Positions 43,819-52,520 of a stretch of DNA of 64,000 nt are shown in pieces. The translations under genes were made by a program, and so were the position numbers. Origin of the DNA: Lachnospiraceae bacterium MD335 (GTDB lineage: Bacteria > Bacillota > Clostridia > Lachnospirales > Lachnospiraceae); NCBI GenBank assembly GCA_000403335.2, contig KE159628.1, forward strand, positions 1,004,850 through 1,068,849, in the 5' to 3' direction. Every line of letters begins with the position of its first letter. Positions within the stretch are counted from its first letter, which is position 1. The notes beneath the pieces were generated by a model. It did no database searches. It was not told the origin of the DNA and was given only the letters and a program-made list of their open reading frames with translations.

Positions 43819-44019
43819 ATGGCTCATAAGGAAAGGAATTGTGTTTATTGGTGCTGTAGTAGGAACGGAGGAACAACTTGTTGGGACTGGGGAAACAAGT
43901 ATGCAGGAAAGGGTTGTCCGAATGATGACCGCTGCGAAAAGTACCGGACCTGCGAAAACTGTAATGGTGTAATGGGAAAGTGTCAGACGTACCAAAAAGT
44001 GAAACGGGGTGAACTATAG
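43819..44019 (+). CDS. Small Cys-rich protein
   Basis: The 66-residue product has ten cysteines (CVYWCCSRNGGTTCWDWG, CPNDDRCEKYRTCENCNG, KCQTYQK), spaced like a small zinc-binding domain. GGGGGA lies upstream. It is one of about six such mini-proteins in this operon. The function is unknown. Confidence 0.6.
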   Translation: MAHKERNCVYWCCSRNGGTTCWDWGNKYAGKGCPNDDRCEKYRTCENCNGVMGKCQTYQKVKRGEL

Positions 44020-44106
44020 ATGAATGAAAACAATCAACTGTATTTTTTCTCTCAGTTCCTTAATGAGGCGGAGAAGGAAATGTCCGAAAATGCAGAAAGA
44101 AATTAG
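44020..44106 (+). CDS. Possible 28-residue peptide
   Basis: ATG 44020 follows the previous stop by two bases and reads MNENNQLYFFSQFLNEAEKE to a stop at 44104. GGGGTGAA is a possible ribosome site. It is too short to be sure. Confidence 0.25.
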   Translation: MNENNQLYFFSQFLNEAEKEMSENAERN

Positions 44107-44214
44107 GGCAAAAAGAAACGACGGATGATATCGGAGCAGATGTTGATGTTATCACGTTAGCTATAAAACGTGGGAGGAATAAGAAAAGCGAAAGTAAAAA
44201 CAAAGGGGAAAGCC

Positions 44215-44529
44215 ATGATGAAGATTGTAAAACCAAGAATGAGTAGCTATGTGGACAGGGGCAATGAATTGATTAAAAAGGATAAAACAAATGAAGCGAT
44301 GCAGCTTGTGTCGAAAGGGCTGCAATATTATTCAGAACGGATTATTGACGCAATATCACCATATGCAAAGGCAGATGCCGGATTGATTGTCTTGGTTCTC
44401 CGGCACATTGCTGATGAAGTGGAACGAAATAATCCGGGAGCAAAGGAACTGTCCGAGGGAATGAAAAAATGTGTCAATATGCCTCCTCTTGTAGAGATTG
44501 AAAAAGTCAAGAAAGCGAACAAAAGATAG
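44215..44529 (+). CDS. Small helical hypothetical protein
   Basis: AAGGGGAA precedes ATG 44215; product 104 residues (VDRGNELIKKDKTNEAMQLV, IVLVLRHIADEVERNNPGAK). It is helical and soluble, with no recognised family. Confidence 0.55.
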   Translation: MMKIVKPRMSSYVDRGNELIKKDKTNEAMQLVSKGLQYYSERIIDAISPYAKADAGLIVLVLRHIADEVERNNPGAKELSEGMKKCVNMPPLVEIEKVKKANKR

Positions 44530-44554
44530 GTTTAGGGTGATTGGAGAGGAAAAT

Positions 44555-44971
44555 ATGGAGAGATTGACATTATCAAATAATAAAATTCATACAGATGTTG
44601 GGATCTGGATATTGAAAAATGGAAATTCAAAAGAATTGATTTCTGATGATTGTGATGAATACGAATATTTTAAAAAGCTGGCAGAATACGATGACTTAGA
44701 TGAACAAAACAGACTGATGAAACTGCCTTGTGCTGTGGGAGATACGGTTTGGGATATTGATTTTGGCAGACCATGCAGTTATGAGGTTACGGGATTTTCT
44801 TTCGGAATTATGAATGATGATGACTGGGAAGAAGAAAGGGTTTTAGACCAAGTTGTTGTTTACTATACAAATTCAAACGGAAGTATTACGGGAACTTTTG
44901 CAGTAAGCGAAATCGGTAAAACAGTTTTCCCCACCAAAGAATCAGCCGAAGCCGCATTGAAAGAATTATGA
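44555..44971 (+). CDS. Hypothetical phage protein
   Basis: GGAGAGGA precedes ATG 44555; product 138 residues. YDDLDEQNRLMKLPCAVGDT and the end GKTVFPTKESAEAALKEL are common in Clostridial phage early regions and may be a small beta-barrel. The function is unknown. Confidence 0.65.
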   Translation: MERLTLSNNKIHTDVGIWILKNGNSKELISDDCDEYEYFKKLAEYDDLDEQNRLMKLPCAVGDTVWDIDFGRPCSYEVTGFSFGIMNDDDWEEERVLDQVVVYYTNSNGSITGTFAVSEIGKTVFPTKESAEAALKEL

Positions 44972-44992
44972 ACATCACAGGGTAAAAGTGAA

Positions 44993-45184
44993 ATGATAGG
45001 TGATCTAGCCAAACTGATAGATAAATTTGATAATGATAGAATAAAGGGGCTGACAGATTTTGAACAGGTTCAGATTTTTAATGCCTTGAAAGATTTGGAG
45101 ATGTATCAGAAAACCGGCACCATTTCTGAATTTATGGAACTAAAATGTATTCGGGAAGCTCAAGCTAAAAGGAAGAGAGGTTGA
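44993..45184 (+). CDS. Small hypothetical protein
   Basis: The 63-residue product (LIDKFDNDRIKGLTDFEQVQ, IFNALKDLEMYQKTGTISEF) is charged and helical. It sits between conserved early genes with short gaps. The function is unknown. Confidence 0.5.
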   Translation: MIGDLAKLIDKFDNDRIKGLTDFEQVQIFNALKDLEMYQKTGTISEFMELKCIREAQAKRKRG

Positions 45185-45188
45185 CAGG

Positions 45189-45506
45189 ATGAAGGAAAAC
45201 CCAGCAAATTCATTGATTGGAGCAACAGAAAATCCGGCAAACGGAATAAAAAGCCTTATGTGGGGATTTCTTATGGATAAAGGGCAGCAGGCAGATATTC
45301 AGTCTTTAAAAGAATATGTTTACGATTTGATTCAGATGACCACGCAGAAATCAGCAGGGCAAAACAAGAAATTTCAGGCAAAAGGGCATATTGACTGGAA
45401 AGAGCTTGACATGACGATAATGAGCATTGTCATTGAAGCTACAGCATTGGTTCTGTCAGGAAGACTAGATGAACTGGAGAAAACTAAGGGGGATTGTGAT
45501 GGATAG
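45189..45506 (+). CDS. Small hypothetical protein
   Basis: The 105-residue product starts 2 bases after the previous gene (GAGGTTGACAGG as ribosome site). It contains DIQSLKEYVYDLIQMTTQKS and DMTIMSIVIEATALVLSGRL. It shares its stop region with the next start. The function is unknown. Confidence 0.5.
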   Translation: MKENPANSLIGATENPANGIKSLMWGFLMDKGQQADIQSLKEYVYDLIQMTTQKSAGQNKKFQAKGHIDWKELDMTIMSIVIEATALVLSGRLDELEKTKGDCDG

Positions 45507-46053
45507 AAAAAAGACAACGGAGTTTCTTGGAAGCTTGCTTGCTTCAGACAGGCTTTCGGGGGCGGGGAAATATTGGGCGAAAGAGGTAAGCATCGACCCG
45601 TGGGCGGCCAAAGGAACACCTAAGAGGGTTGACTATATGCAATTCGTTCCGGATAGACAGCTCTCTGTGTCGGACATAGAAAAAGGCATATTTGTCTGCT
45701 ATGAAATCAAGAGCTGCAAACAAGATGTTTATAGCGGAAATGGATTAAATTTCCTCGGAGAGAAGAATTACATAGTAACAACGATGGAATGTTATAAGGA
45801 CTTGTTGCAGGATTTTCGAGATGGAACGTTTGCAAGACATTTGCATGAAGCAGCGCCGGAATCGTCTTCGCATTTTGGAATAATGGTAGCAATACCTTTT
45901 ATGTCTGAAATGACGGATGAATTTGAAAATCCGACCAAAATTGATTGCGAGAACGTACAGTGGAAACTGGCTGTCATACAAAAATGTGTTCCGGGACTGA
46001 GAAAAAGACCAATGACAGAATTATTGTTTTGTATGCTGCGAAGTGGGCATTAA
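45499..46053 (+). CDS. Candidate PD-(D/E)XK-type phage nuclease-like protein
   Basis: ATG 45499 gives 184 residues. VDYMQFVPDRQLSVSDIEKG followed by CYEIKSCKQDVYSG and LNFLGEKNYIVTTMECYKDL matches a phage family with the E-I-K core of a restriction-like nuclease (upstream acidic D, then E-x-K). Catalytic function is inferred from the motif only. Confidence 0.55.
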   Translation: MDRKKTTEFLGSLLASDRLSGAGKYWAKEVSIDPWAAKGTPKRVDYMQFVPDRQLSVSDIEKGIFVCYEIKSCKQDVYSGNGLNFLGEKNYIVTTMECYKDLLQDFRDGTFARHLHEAAPESSSHFGIMVAIPFMSEMTDEFENPTKIDCENVQWKLAVIQKCVPGLRKRPMTELLFCMLRSGH

Positions 46054-46067
46054 AGGAGGAATGTGGA

Positions 46068-46760
46068 GTGATACGGCCTATTATATTTAATACGGAAATG
46101 GTAACAGCTATTTTGGAAGATAGAAAAACCGAAACAAGGCGCTTGATTAAATTTCCGAAAAATAACTATACAGGAGAGTTCCCTAAAGCTGACAATACAA
46201 AAGTGTATAAGAATACTATTTTTTCGAAAAAAATAAGTTTTTATGAAGAACCGCATTATTGCTTTGATATGAAGCCGCCTTTTTATCAAGATGATATTCT
46301 GTATGTCCGGGAAACATGGGCGTTTCAGTGCTGTATTGAGTGCATGAACACCCGTGAAGATGATTCCTGCATGTCCGGAAAAACGCCGACGGTTCATGAG
46401 GATAAGGATACCGTTTCTGAAGGCTGCTATATATACCGAGCAGCTCATCCGCATTCAAAGAGAGTCAATTGGCGTCCTTCAATTCATATGCCAAAGGAAG
46501 CAGCCCGTATTTGGCTGAAGGTAACGGAAGTCAGGGCGGAGAGGCTGAAGGATATTACACATGTGGACATTATTATGGAGGGAGTCATGCCGGAGTATCT
46601 TAATTCCCGCAGCGGGGAGAAGACAAGGGATGATTTTATCAGACTGTGGAATTCCACAGTAAAAAAATCAGAACTGGAAATCTGTGGGTGGGATGCCAAT
46701 CCGTGGGTATGGGTTATCAATTTTGAAAGGATAGAAAAGCCGGAAGGATGGTGTATATGA
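46068..46760 (+). CDS. ASCH-domain phage protein
   Basis: GTG 46068 is preferred because AAGGAGG lies 8 bases upstream; 230 residues. It has MVTAILEDRKTETRRLIKFP, DILYVRETWAF and SIHMPKEAARIWLKVTEVRA, typical of phage ASCH-fold proteins thought to bind RNA or modified bases. It overlaps the next gene by 4 bases. Confidence 0.75.
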   Translation: MIRPIIFNTEMVTAILEDRKTETRRLIKFPKNNYTGEFPKADNTKVYKNTIFSKKISFYEEPHYCFDMKPPFYQDDILYVRETWAFQCCIECMNTREDDSCMSGKTPTVHEDKDTVSEGCYIYRAAHPHSKRVNWRPSIHMPKEAARIWLKVTEVRAERLKDITHVDIIMEGVMPEYLNSRSGEKTRDDFIRLWNSTVKKSELEICGWDANPWVWVINFERIEKPEGWCI

Positions 46761-46960
46761 TATGCGTTAATTGTGGAAGAAAGCTGAAAAGCGCGATAAG
46801 CAGGGAGGCAGGGTATGGACCTGTGTGCTACAAAAGGATATTCGGCATAAGTATGAGGTACAGATGTCCCAATAATGCTTTGGAAACAGCCAACATTCCT
46901 TATCGCACATTACAGGGTCAGGTGACAATGGAAGAATATCTGCAGACGGTTTCAGAATAA
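46757..46960 (+). CDS. DUF6011-type small zinc protein
   Basis: ATG 46757 overlaps the previous stop; 67 residues beginning MICVNCGRKLKSAISREAGY with GPVCYKR. The pattern C-x2-CGRKL-...-GYGPVC is that of DUF6011 small phage proteins. The function is unknown. Confidence 0.65.
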   Translation: MICVNCGRKLKSAISREAGYGPVCYKRIFGISMRYRCPNNALETANIPYRTLQGQVTMEEYLQTVSE

Positions 46961-47051
46961 AAGAGCAAAGGAGAGTGCTTCCGCAACCCTCCCAACAGAC
47001 AATTATATTGTACCATAATTTGGGGCGAATTAAAATAGGGAGGGCGATAAA

Positions 47052-47804
47052 ATGCGGGAAGCAGACGTAAAGAAAATCATGGCTTTAAGAAAAGCTGGTT
47101 GGACAACGGACAAAATTGCAGTGGATATGCATTTGGAGAAGGGCATTGTGGATAAGGCAATAGCTGATTATCAGGAGGAAAAATCTAAAAAATCAGGAAC
47201 CGATCAGGAAGATAAACCGCAGGAACCGGTGAAGGAAGTATCTTTTATTTCCATTACTTCGGATCAGTTAAAAGATATTTACGAAAAAGCAGCAGCAATT
47301 GGGGCGAAAGAAGCGCTGAAAGCGTTCGAACAGGAACGAAAAAAGGAATATGGTATCAGGGCTGACCGCAGACTCCGGAATACAAAACTGCTTCTGCGGA
47401 ATTACCATATGCTGAAGAAGCACGCGGAAAATTCGGTATTCGGCAGGACACAGATGGAAGAGTCGGCGTTGGAAATAATGGAATCAATGATGACAATGTA
47501 TGATAACGAGGTTATTATCGAAAGCATAAAACGCAGCGCCACCAGGACAGCAGTAATTGTATCACATATAGAAACAATGTTTGGATTATATGCGGCTTAC
47601 TGTGATAATTCCCCCAATCGGGAGGTTGAAGCGAGACGGTATGAAGTCATATGGGATATGTATATGGCGGACTGTGTCATGACTGCAAAGGAAATTGCGG
47701 AAAAACAGAACATATCTGTCAGAAGTGTATATGATGATATTAAAGCGGCTACAGAAAAAGTATCAGCGCTTATTTTTGGGGTGGACGGTTTGAACGTTCA
47801 TTAA
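47052..47804 (+). CDS. HTH protein, candidate late-gene regulator
   Basis: The 250-residue protein has one HTH-like start (RKAGWTTDKIAVDMHLEKGI) and a C-terminal sigma-type HTH (MTAKEIAEKQNISVRSVYDD). In Firmicute phages a protein of this type (ArpU/sigma-like) sits at the end of the early region and activates the terminase-lysis operon. GGGAGGGCG precedes ATG 47052. A terminator follows at 47891. Confidence 0.65.
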   Translation: MREADVKKIMALRKAGWTTDKIAVDMHLEKGIVDKAIADYQEEKSKKSGTDQEDKPQEPVKEVSFISITSDQLKDIYEKAAAIGAKEALKAFEQERKKEYGIRADRRLRNTKLLLRNYHMLKKHAENSVFGRTQMEESALEIMESMMTMYDNEVIIESIKRSATRTAVIVSHIETMFGLYAAYCDNSPNREVEARRYEVIWDMYMADCVMTAKEIAEKQNISVRSVYDDIKAATEKVSALIFGVDGLNVH

Positions 47805-47890
47805 ATCCCCCACCTGCAAAAAATATTCCTTGACTTTGCATTATAAAGGTGGCAAAATAGTATTTGTAAAATTCTAAATCAAACGTTGTG

Positions 47891-47920
47891 GGAAGTCTGT
47901 TGCAGCAGGCTTCCTTTTTA
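47891..47920 (+). terminator. Terminator at the end of the early operon
   Basis: GGAAGTCTG (47891) and CAGGCTTCC (47905) form a 9-bp stem with one mismatch, followed by TTTTTATT. Confidence 0.75.
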
Positions 47921-47990
47921 TTGTCTACTATATTATTCCATTTTTCGACTTTATATGGTATACTATGAATAAAAAATGGAGGAATCGTAC

Positions 47991-48956
47991 ATGAGGTTTG
48001 GGGAAATTTATAGAAGGTGTAAAGATAATTATTTGGAAATAAACATTATATGTAATGATGTATTAGGTATGCTTGACAATTATGAGGAAAAGCTGAAAAC
48101 AGCTGAAATTCTTGATACATATAATATGCAGCAAAACTTAAATAAAATTTTACAATCATTAAAAGTATGTATTGATGAAAGATTGGGAGATATAGAATAT
48201 TTCAATACTTCAAGTAATGATCTTGCAAGAGTGATTATAAATGATAATTTAACATTAAAGCAAAAAGCGGATTCAGCTGGACGAATAAAGGGAAAAATAG
48301 ACTGTATCATTCAATTGTATGAATCATTGGGACAAGAGGAGCAGGAAATAGGATTAGATATTAAAGTGCCGGAGACTGATGATATTACCGAGTTTAAAAA
48401 ATATATAGATGGGTTAGAATTTGTTTTTACAAAATGCCCTTTTTTCCAAAGCAATGATGCGAGTCTAAAATTTAAAAGTGTAGATATTGGTTCAACATGG
48501 CTAATTATCGGTGTTGCCTGTGCTACTATAGCAGCTGGAAGTGTTCTGTTAAATAATATTGCTGCATTTATAGATAAGTGTATTGTAATAAAAAGTCATA
48601 AGCAGACCTACTTGATGCAAAGACAGCAGATTGAAAAATCAAATCGTGACCAAAAGATGAAAGAAGAAATAATTAAATATGTGGAAGAGACATATAAAAT
48701 TAGTGTTGAAAACGCAATAGAAGATTTAGAGGAAACTACAGGATACCAACTACAAGATGGTGATGAGAGAGGCAGAGTTGAACAATCTTTTGAAAGATTA
48801 GAAAAATTGCTTGATAAAGGAATGCAAATATATACATCAATTGATTCGCCTCCTGAGACAAAGGCGTTATTTGAGCCGCTTGAAATGCATTATTTGTCAA
48901 TTGCGGAGGGGTTGAAGCGGATAGAAAAGAAGCCGGATGATGGAGATAAGGAATAA
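47991..48956 (+). CDS. Membrane-anchored coiled-coil protein of the accessory cassette
   Basis: ATG 47991 follows TGGAGG; 321 residues. A helical N-terminal half (LNKILQSLKVCIDERLGDIE, KADSAGRIKGKIDCIIQLYE) leads to one membrane segment (STWLIIGVACATIAAGSVLL) at about 170-190 and a cytoplasmic coiled coil with Q/E-rich ends. The AT content is higher than in neighbouring phage genes. No family is recognised. It lies between the early terminator and a TRADD-N-associated-like membrane gene; a joint role in exclusion or defence is inferred. Confidence 0.6.
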   Translation: MRFGEIYRRCKDNYLEINIICNDVLGMLDNYEEKLKTAEILDTYNMQQNLNKILQSLKVCIDERLGDIEYFNTSSNDLARVIINDNLTLKQKADSAGRIKGKIDCIIQLYESLGQEEQEIGLDIKVPETDDITEFKKYIDGLEFVFTKCPFFQSNDASLKFKSVDIGSTWLIIGVACATIAAGSVLLNNIAAFIDKCIVIKSHKQTYLMQRQQIEKSNRDQKMKEEIIKYVEETYKISVENAIEDLEETTGYQLQDGDERGRVEQSFERLEKLLDKGMQIYTSIDSPPETKALFEPLEMHYLSIAEGLKRIEKKPDDGDKE

Positions 48957-48998
48957 AAGCACTGAAAATTGGTGTAATGATGATAAGAGGGATGACGA

Positions 48999-49766
48999 AT
49001 GGAAGATGTAATAAAAGAGGATGATAATGAAACACGCGAGAAGGAATACAGGAAATTAAAACTCAGAGTAGAAGATCTGCATAAAAGAAAAAGTATGTAT
49101 TCTTTGCTTTTTGGAATATTTGCGGCGATATTTACAGGCGTACTTTTTGCTTTATATGAAATGGCTTTATCCCAAATTACTGTTTTTAGGGCAATTTGTT
49201 ATATTATAGTAGCAGTCATGATTGGAATACTCGTTGCAATTTACGCATATTTGATGTTTGAATTACAAGAAAACCAAATTCGTAGAAAAATGTTAGAGTA
49301 TGAAGCAGAGGATATAAAAGAAGAAGTACAGGAAGATGTATTTGAAAATTCTATTAAGATGAGCTACAAATATCTTGACCAATATTACTTACAGACTAGA
49401 GAACAGGCGCAAAAGGGTTTTTTTGTAACAGCCTGTGTTTCTATTTTTGGAGCAGTATTACTTGGGATAGGAATTGTGGCAATGTTTTTTGAAAAGACGG
49501 AACCGTCATATGTTACCTGCGCTTCAGGAGTTATCACTGAATTTATAGCGGCTATATTTTTCTACTTATACAATAAGACTATTGTAAGTATGAGTAAATA
49601 TCACAATAAATTGGTGTTATCGCAAAATATCTCGATTGCTTTAAAAGTGGCTGATACGCTACCTTCTGATGATAAGACAAAAAGCAAAAATAAAATTATT
49701 GAAGAATTATTGAAAGATATTAATTCATATCTGATAAAAAGTGACTCGGAAAATAGTAAGGAATGA
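48999..49766 (+). CDS. Membrane protein resembling the TRADD-N-associated membrane family
   Basis: The 255-residue protein has four membrane helices: about 33-53, 63-88, 140-162 and 172-192. The stretch YYLQTREQAQKGFFVTACVS followed by GVITEFIAAIFFYLYNKTIV resembles the membrane module (TRADD-N-associated) that Aravind and co-workers describe in bacterial conflict systems. The end (SMSKYHNKLVLSQNISIALK) continues the match. It follows the coiled-coil gene by 42 bases; the pair may form one membrane effector. Assignment is from memory of the family. Confidence 0.55.
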   Translation: MEDVIKEDDNETREKEYRKLKLRVEDLHKRKSMYSLLFGIFAAIFTGVLFALYEMALSQITVFRAICYIIVAVMIGILVAIYAYLMFELQENQIRRKMLEYEAEDIKEEVQEDVFENSIKMSYKYLDQYYLQTREQAQKGFFVTACVSIFGAVLLGIGIVAMFFEKTEPSYVTCASGVITEFIAAIFFYLYNKTIVSMSKYHNKLVLSQNISIALKVADTLPSDDKTKSKNKIIEELLKDINSYLIKSDSENSKE

Positions 49767-49823
49767 CATGAATGAGAAATAAATTATCTTGTTTGCATTT
49801 TAAAGTCAGAGACGGAGGGAAAA

Positions 49824-50882
49824 ATGAAGAAACTTTTCAAAATTATAGTATCTATTGTTTTTGTGGGAATATTCTTATCAGGATGTGTAAAAAAGGAAAC
49901 TATGAAAACAAATGATAATATTGAACAGGAAACAACAAGTGAGCAACCTGCAACGGAAGAAGGCATGGAAACACAGACTATGATGGAAGGGGAAGACGTT
50001 AATACTACGGAGGTAGATTTGCTAGATGAATTTGTGGAAGTCGCAACTTGGAACCTTTCGAATATACCTGACAGAGAGGGATTGATAACGGAAATATCTG
50101 ATATTACAAACAGTATTGGTGTTACTGATATTAAAGATATAGTTTTAGGGAATATGTCAGGAGACAAAAACAGTGTTATGACAATAGATGGATATTGCGT
50201 GACGGATACAGAAAAACAATTAATCGTATCATGTAAATACAGGGCGCTTAATTTCATACCTAAGTGGATCACTATTGCTGTTGTAGATGTGGATACAGGA
50301 AATTATTATTATGCGTCTGACTACAGAAAATCTACAGTGGATTTTTATGACTATCAGACAGGAGAACAGCTTACGGAAGAAATTACCATTGCAGTTAATG
50401 AATCGGAGACACAGAGTGAAAAATACACAGAACTGATTTCAGATGAAACTATGACAGAAACAGAGACAAAAGAAATAGAAAAGCTGGAAGAAAAAAATGC
50501 TACAAACAATACAAAAGTCAGTGAATTGACCTATATGGATGAAAACATTGTGGATACAGCAATTGCAGACATGAAACAGTATGAATATATAAAAGATGTT
50601 TTCATAGAGGTGGATGAAGATAAAAAGGAAATTGATATTGTTGTGCAAATACCTTCTTCTACGGATATTGAAACGGCGAAAATGGCTGGAGAAGATGTTG
50701 CCCGATACCTTGCGGCAATGGCTAACTTCGCAAACAGTTATTATGAAATACCGGGCAGTGACAGCATTGGTGGTATTTATAATAAATATGATTTGGTGAT
50801 ATATGTTGATGACGGAAAAGGAAACTATAATATATATGGGGGCAAGGTTACTACTTCAAAGAAGATTACATGGAGATATTAA
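49824..50882 (+). CDS. Lipoprotein, accessory gene of the prophage
   Basis: CGGAGGG precedes ATG 49824. The 352-residue protein begins MKKLFKIIVSIVFVGIFLSG-C, a lipobox with C21, then a Thr/Glu-rich linker. Residues about 70-180 form a compact domain (EVATWNLSNIPDREGLITEI), followed by an acidic helix and a second domain (DENIVDTAIADMKQYEYIKD, TDIETAKMAGEDVARYLAAM). It should sit on the outside of the host membrane. Surface exclusion of other phages is possible, not shown. It ends at a strong hairpin. Confidence 0.65.
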   Translation: MKKLFKIIVSIVFVGIFLSGCVKKETMKTNDNIEQETTSEQPATEEGMETQTMMEGEDVNTTEVDLLDEFVEVATWNLSNIPDREGLITEISDITNSIGVTDIKDIVLGNMSGDKNSVMTIDGYCVTDTEKQLIVSCKYRALNFIPKWITIAVVDVDTGNYYYASDYRKSTVDFYDYQTGEQLTEEITIAVNESETQSEKYTELISDETMTETETKEIEKLEEKNATNNTKVSELTYMDENIVDTAIADMKQYEYIKDVFIEVDEDKKEIDIVVQIPSSTDIETAKMAGEDVARYLAAMANFANSYYEIPGSDSIGGIYNKYDLVIYVDDGKGNYNIYGGKVTTSKKITWRY

Positions 50883-50888
50883 TATTAG

Positions 50889-50920
50889 AGAAAAGAGAAG
50901 GTGAGAGCCTTCTCTTTTCT
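50889..50920 (+). terminator. Terminator-like hairpin after the lipoprotein
   Basis: A perfect 13-bp stem (50889-50901 with 50908-50920) with loop TGAGAG. The U-rich side lies within the stem, and a T-run follows later. Confidence 0.6.
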
Positions 50921-50987
50921 AGGAGAATAAAAAATAAACTTTTTTAATTGACTGTTGACTTTTGGGCTTCAAAAGTGAGGTGATTAT

Positions 50988-51161
50988 ATGAGTCCAAGAA
51001 CAGGCAGACCAACTGACAATCCCAAAGGAGTTCCAATTCATGTAAGACTTGATAAGGAAAGCGAGGAAATACTAACAGCCTATTGTAATCAAGAAAAAGT
51101 TAGTAAAATGGAAGCGGCAAGGCGAGGGATTAAGAAGTTAAAGTCTGACATTAAAAAATAA
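50988..51161 (+). CDS. Ribbon-helix-helix-type small regulator
   Basis: The 57-residue frame after AGTGAGGTG begins MSPRTGRPTDNPKGVPIHVR and continues LDKESEEILTAYCNQEKVSK. The GRPT-x2-PK start and IHVRLD strand are typical of RHH/CopG-like proteins on mobile elements. Its terminator overlaps its stop codon. No toxin partner is visible next to it. Confidence 0.6.
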   Translation: MSPRTGRPTDNPKGVPIHVRLDKESEEILTAYCNQEKVSKMEAARRGIKKLKSDIKK

Positions 51162-51203
51162 GAGCAAGCGGATACTTTGGCGAGTGCGCTTACTCTTATT
51201 CTG
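51157..51203 (+). terminator. Terminator after the RHH gene
   Basis: Arms 51157-51170 and 51187-51200 form a 14-bp stem with one mismatch, ending in TTATTCTG. Confidence 0.6.
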
Positions 51204-51285
51204 CCACAGAGAAGTTTCCCTGCGTGAATATTGTAACATGCAAAGGGACTTCGTTCAAGAATATTTTTTGAAAGGAGTTTTTATT

Positions 51286-52059
51286 ATGCAGAAAATCGAA
51301 CAAACCTTGAGTTCATTAGAGGTAGCTGAGATGTTAGAGACAGAACACTGGAAACTGCTTAGAAAGTTAGAGGGAGATAAAAAATCTAAAGGAATTGTAA
51401 CTGTTTTGGCTGACAACAATTTCGTGGTGAGTGATTTCTTTATTCCTAGCACGTACAAAGACAGTAGCGGCAAGGAAAATAAATGCTATCAAATCACAAA
51501 AAAGGGTTGTGAGTTCCTTGCAAACAAATTTACTGGCGAAAAAGGAGTTTTATTCACTGCCTGTTACATTAACCGTTTTCACGAAATGGAAAATGCACTG
51601 GAAACACAAATGCCTCCCGCTGCTCTCCAACAGTTCATGGAGTACCAGCAGAACCTCATGGAAGAAATGGTGAAAATGAACCGCTCCATCTCTGACAGGC
51701 TGCTTGCACTGGAAAACCGAAAAGAAGAGCCTCTTGGCATTACCGTAAATTCGGGGAACAAACCTTTTACGGTGGAGGAGAATGAAAACGCTGCCCGAAA
51801 GAAAAAACTGAACAGACTGGTCACGCAGATGGCAAAGGCGTACGGTTGGACTAGGAGCTTCACCCTTCATAGGCTGTATAAGACATTGGAAGAGGTTCTT
51901 AACATCAGCATGGATAATTACGTGGAAATGTACAGGGAGGAAGTGCAGGAAGACGTATGTGCCATTGATGCAGTCGTTGCATCGGAACGCCTGTATGCAA
52001 CAGCTATCAGGCTTTGCAATAACACTCTGAGCAAGCTGAGTGTGGAGGTGCAGTCATGA
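51286..52059 (+). CDS. Rha family phage regulatory protein
   Basis: ATG 51286 follows AAAGGAG; 257 residues. The N-terminal Rha domain shows SLEVAEMLETEHWKLLRKLE, CYQITKKGCEFLANKFTGEK and ACYINRFHEME. The C-terminal region (LVTQMAKAYGWTRSFTLHRL) resembles the ORF6C/ANT-like end of phage antirepressors. Rha proteins regulate lytic/lysogenic growth of temperate phages. It overlaps the next gene (ATGA). Confidence 0.8.
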   Translation: MQKIEQTLSSLEVAEMLETEHWKLLRKLEGDKKSKGIVTVLADNNFVVSDFFIPSTYKDSSGKENKCYQITKKGCEFLANKFTGEKGVLFTACYINRFHEMENALETQMPPAALQQFMEYQQNLMEEMVKMNRSISDRLLALENRKEEPLGITVNSGNKPFTVEENENAARKKKLNRLVTQMAKAYGWTRSFTLHRLYKTLEEVLNISMDNYVEMYREEVQEDVCAIDAVVASERLYATAIRLCNNTLSKLSVEVQS

Positions 52060-52388
52060 GGGCGGCGAATTCTGCTTCTGCAATTGTTAATATCAGCGAT
52101 TACAGGGGCAATGGGAAAAACCAATACAGAATAAGCCGAAAAACCAGCCATAAAGCAGACGCAAAAACGGAGAAGCTGCTTGAGAAGTTCCGCAGGCTCG
52201 GATACGAACAACAAAGACGTTTACTTTCATATACCAAAGGATATGTTTTAGATACGCTTGGCGAAGCTAATGTGTACACTATGGAGCAGGAATTTCGTTT
52301 CATCATGGAAATCGGTATGTCCGAGTACAGTCATGCGTTGAAAAATATAGACCGTAAAGCAGATAAGCTGTTGGAAGGGAAAAATTAA
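52056..52388 (+). CDS. Hypothetical phage protein
   Basis: The 110-residue product (ISRKTSHKADAKTEKLLEKF, YEQQRRLLSYTKGYVLDTLG, EFRFIMEIGMSEYSHALKNI) is helical and charged and is coupled to the rha gene by ATGA. The family is unknown. Confidence 0.55.
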   Translation: MRAANSASAIVNISDYRGNGKNQYRISRKTSHKADAKTEKLLEKFRRLGYEQQRRLLSYTKGYVLDTLGEANVYTMEQEFRFIMEIGMSEYSHALKNIDRKADKLLEGKN

Positions 52389-52456
52389 GGTAATTAAAAG
52401 TGCAGTATAAAGGAAGATTTAATGTTAAATCAATAAATATCCGTGAGAATTGAGAT

Positions 52457-52480
52457 GGGGAGCATATGCTCCCCTTTTTG
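52457..52480 (+). terminator. Terminator before the packaging genes
   Basis: A perfect palindrome GGGGAGCAT-ATGCTCCCC (52457-52474) is followed by TTTTTG. It isolates the rha transcript from the late operon. Confidence 0.8.
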
Positions 52481-52520
52481 TGTTCCCACGGTTGCAAAAA
52501 CGAATGGTAGAGGTGGTGAT

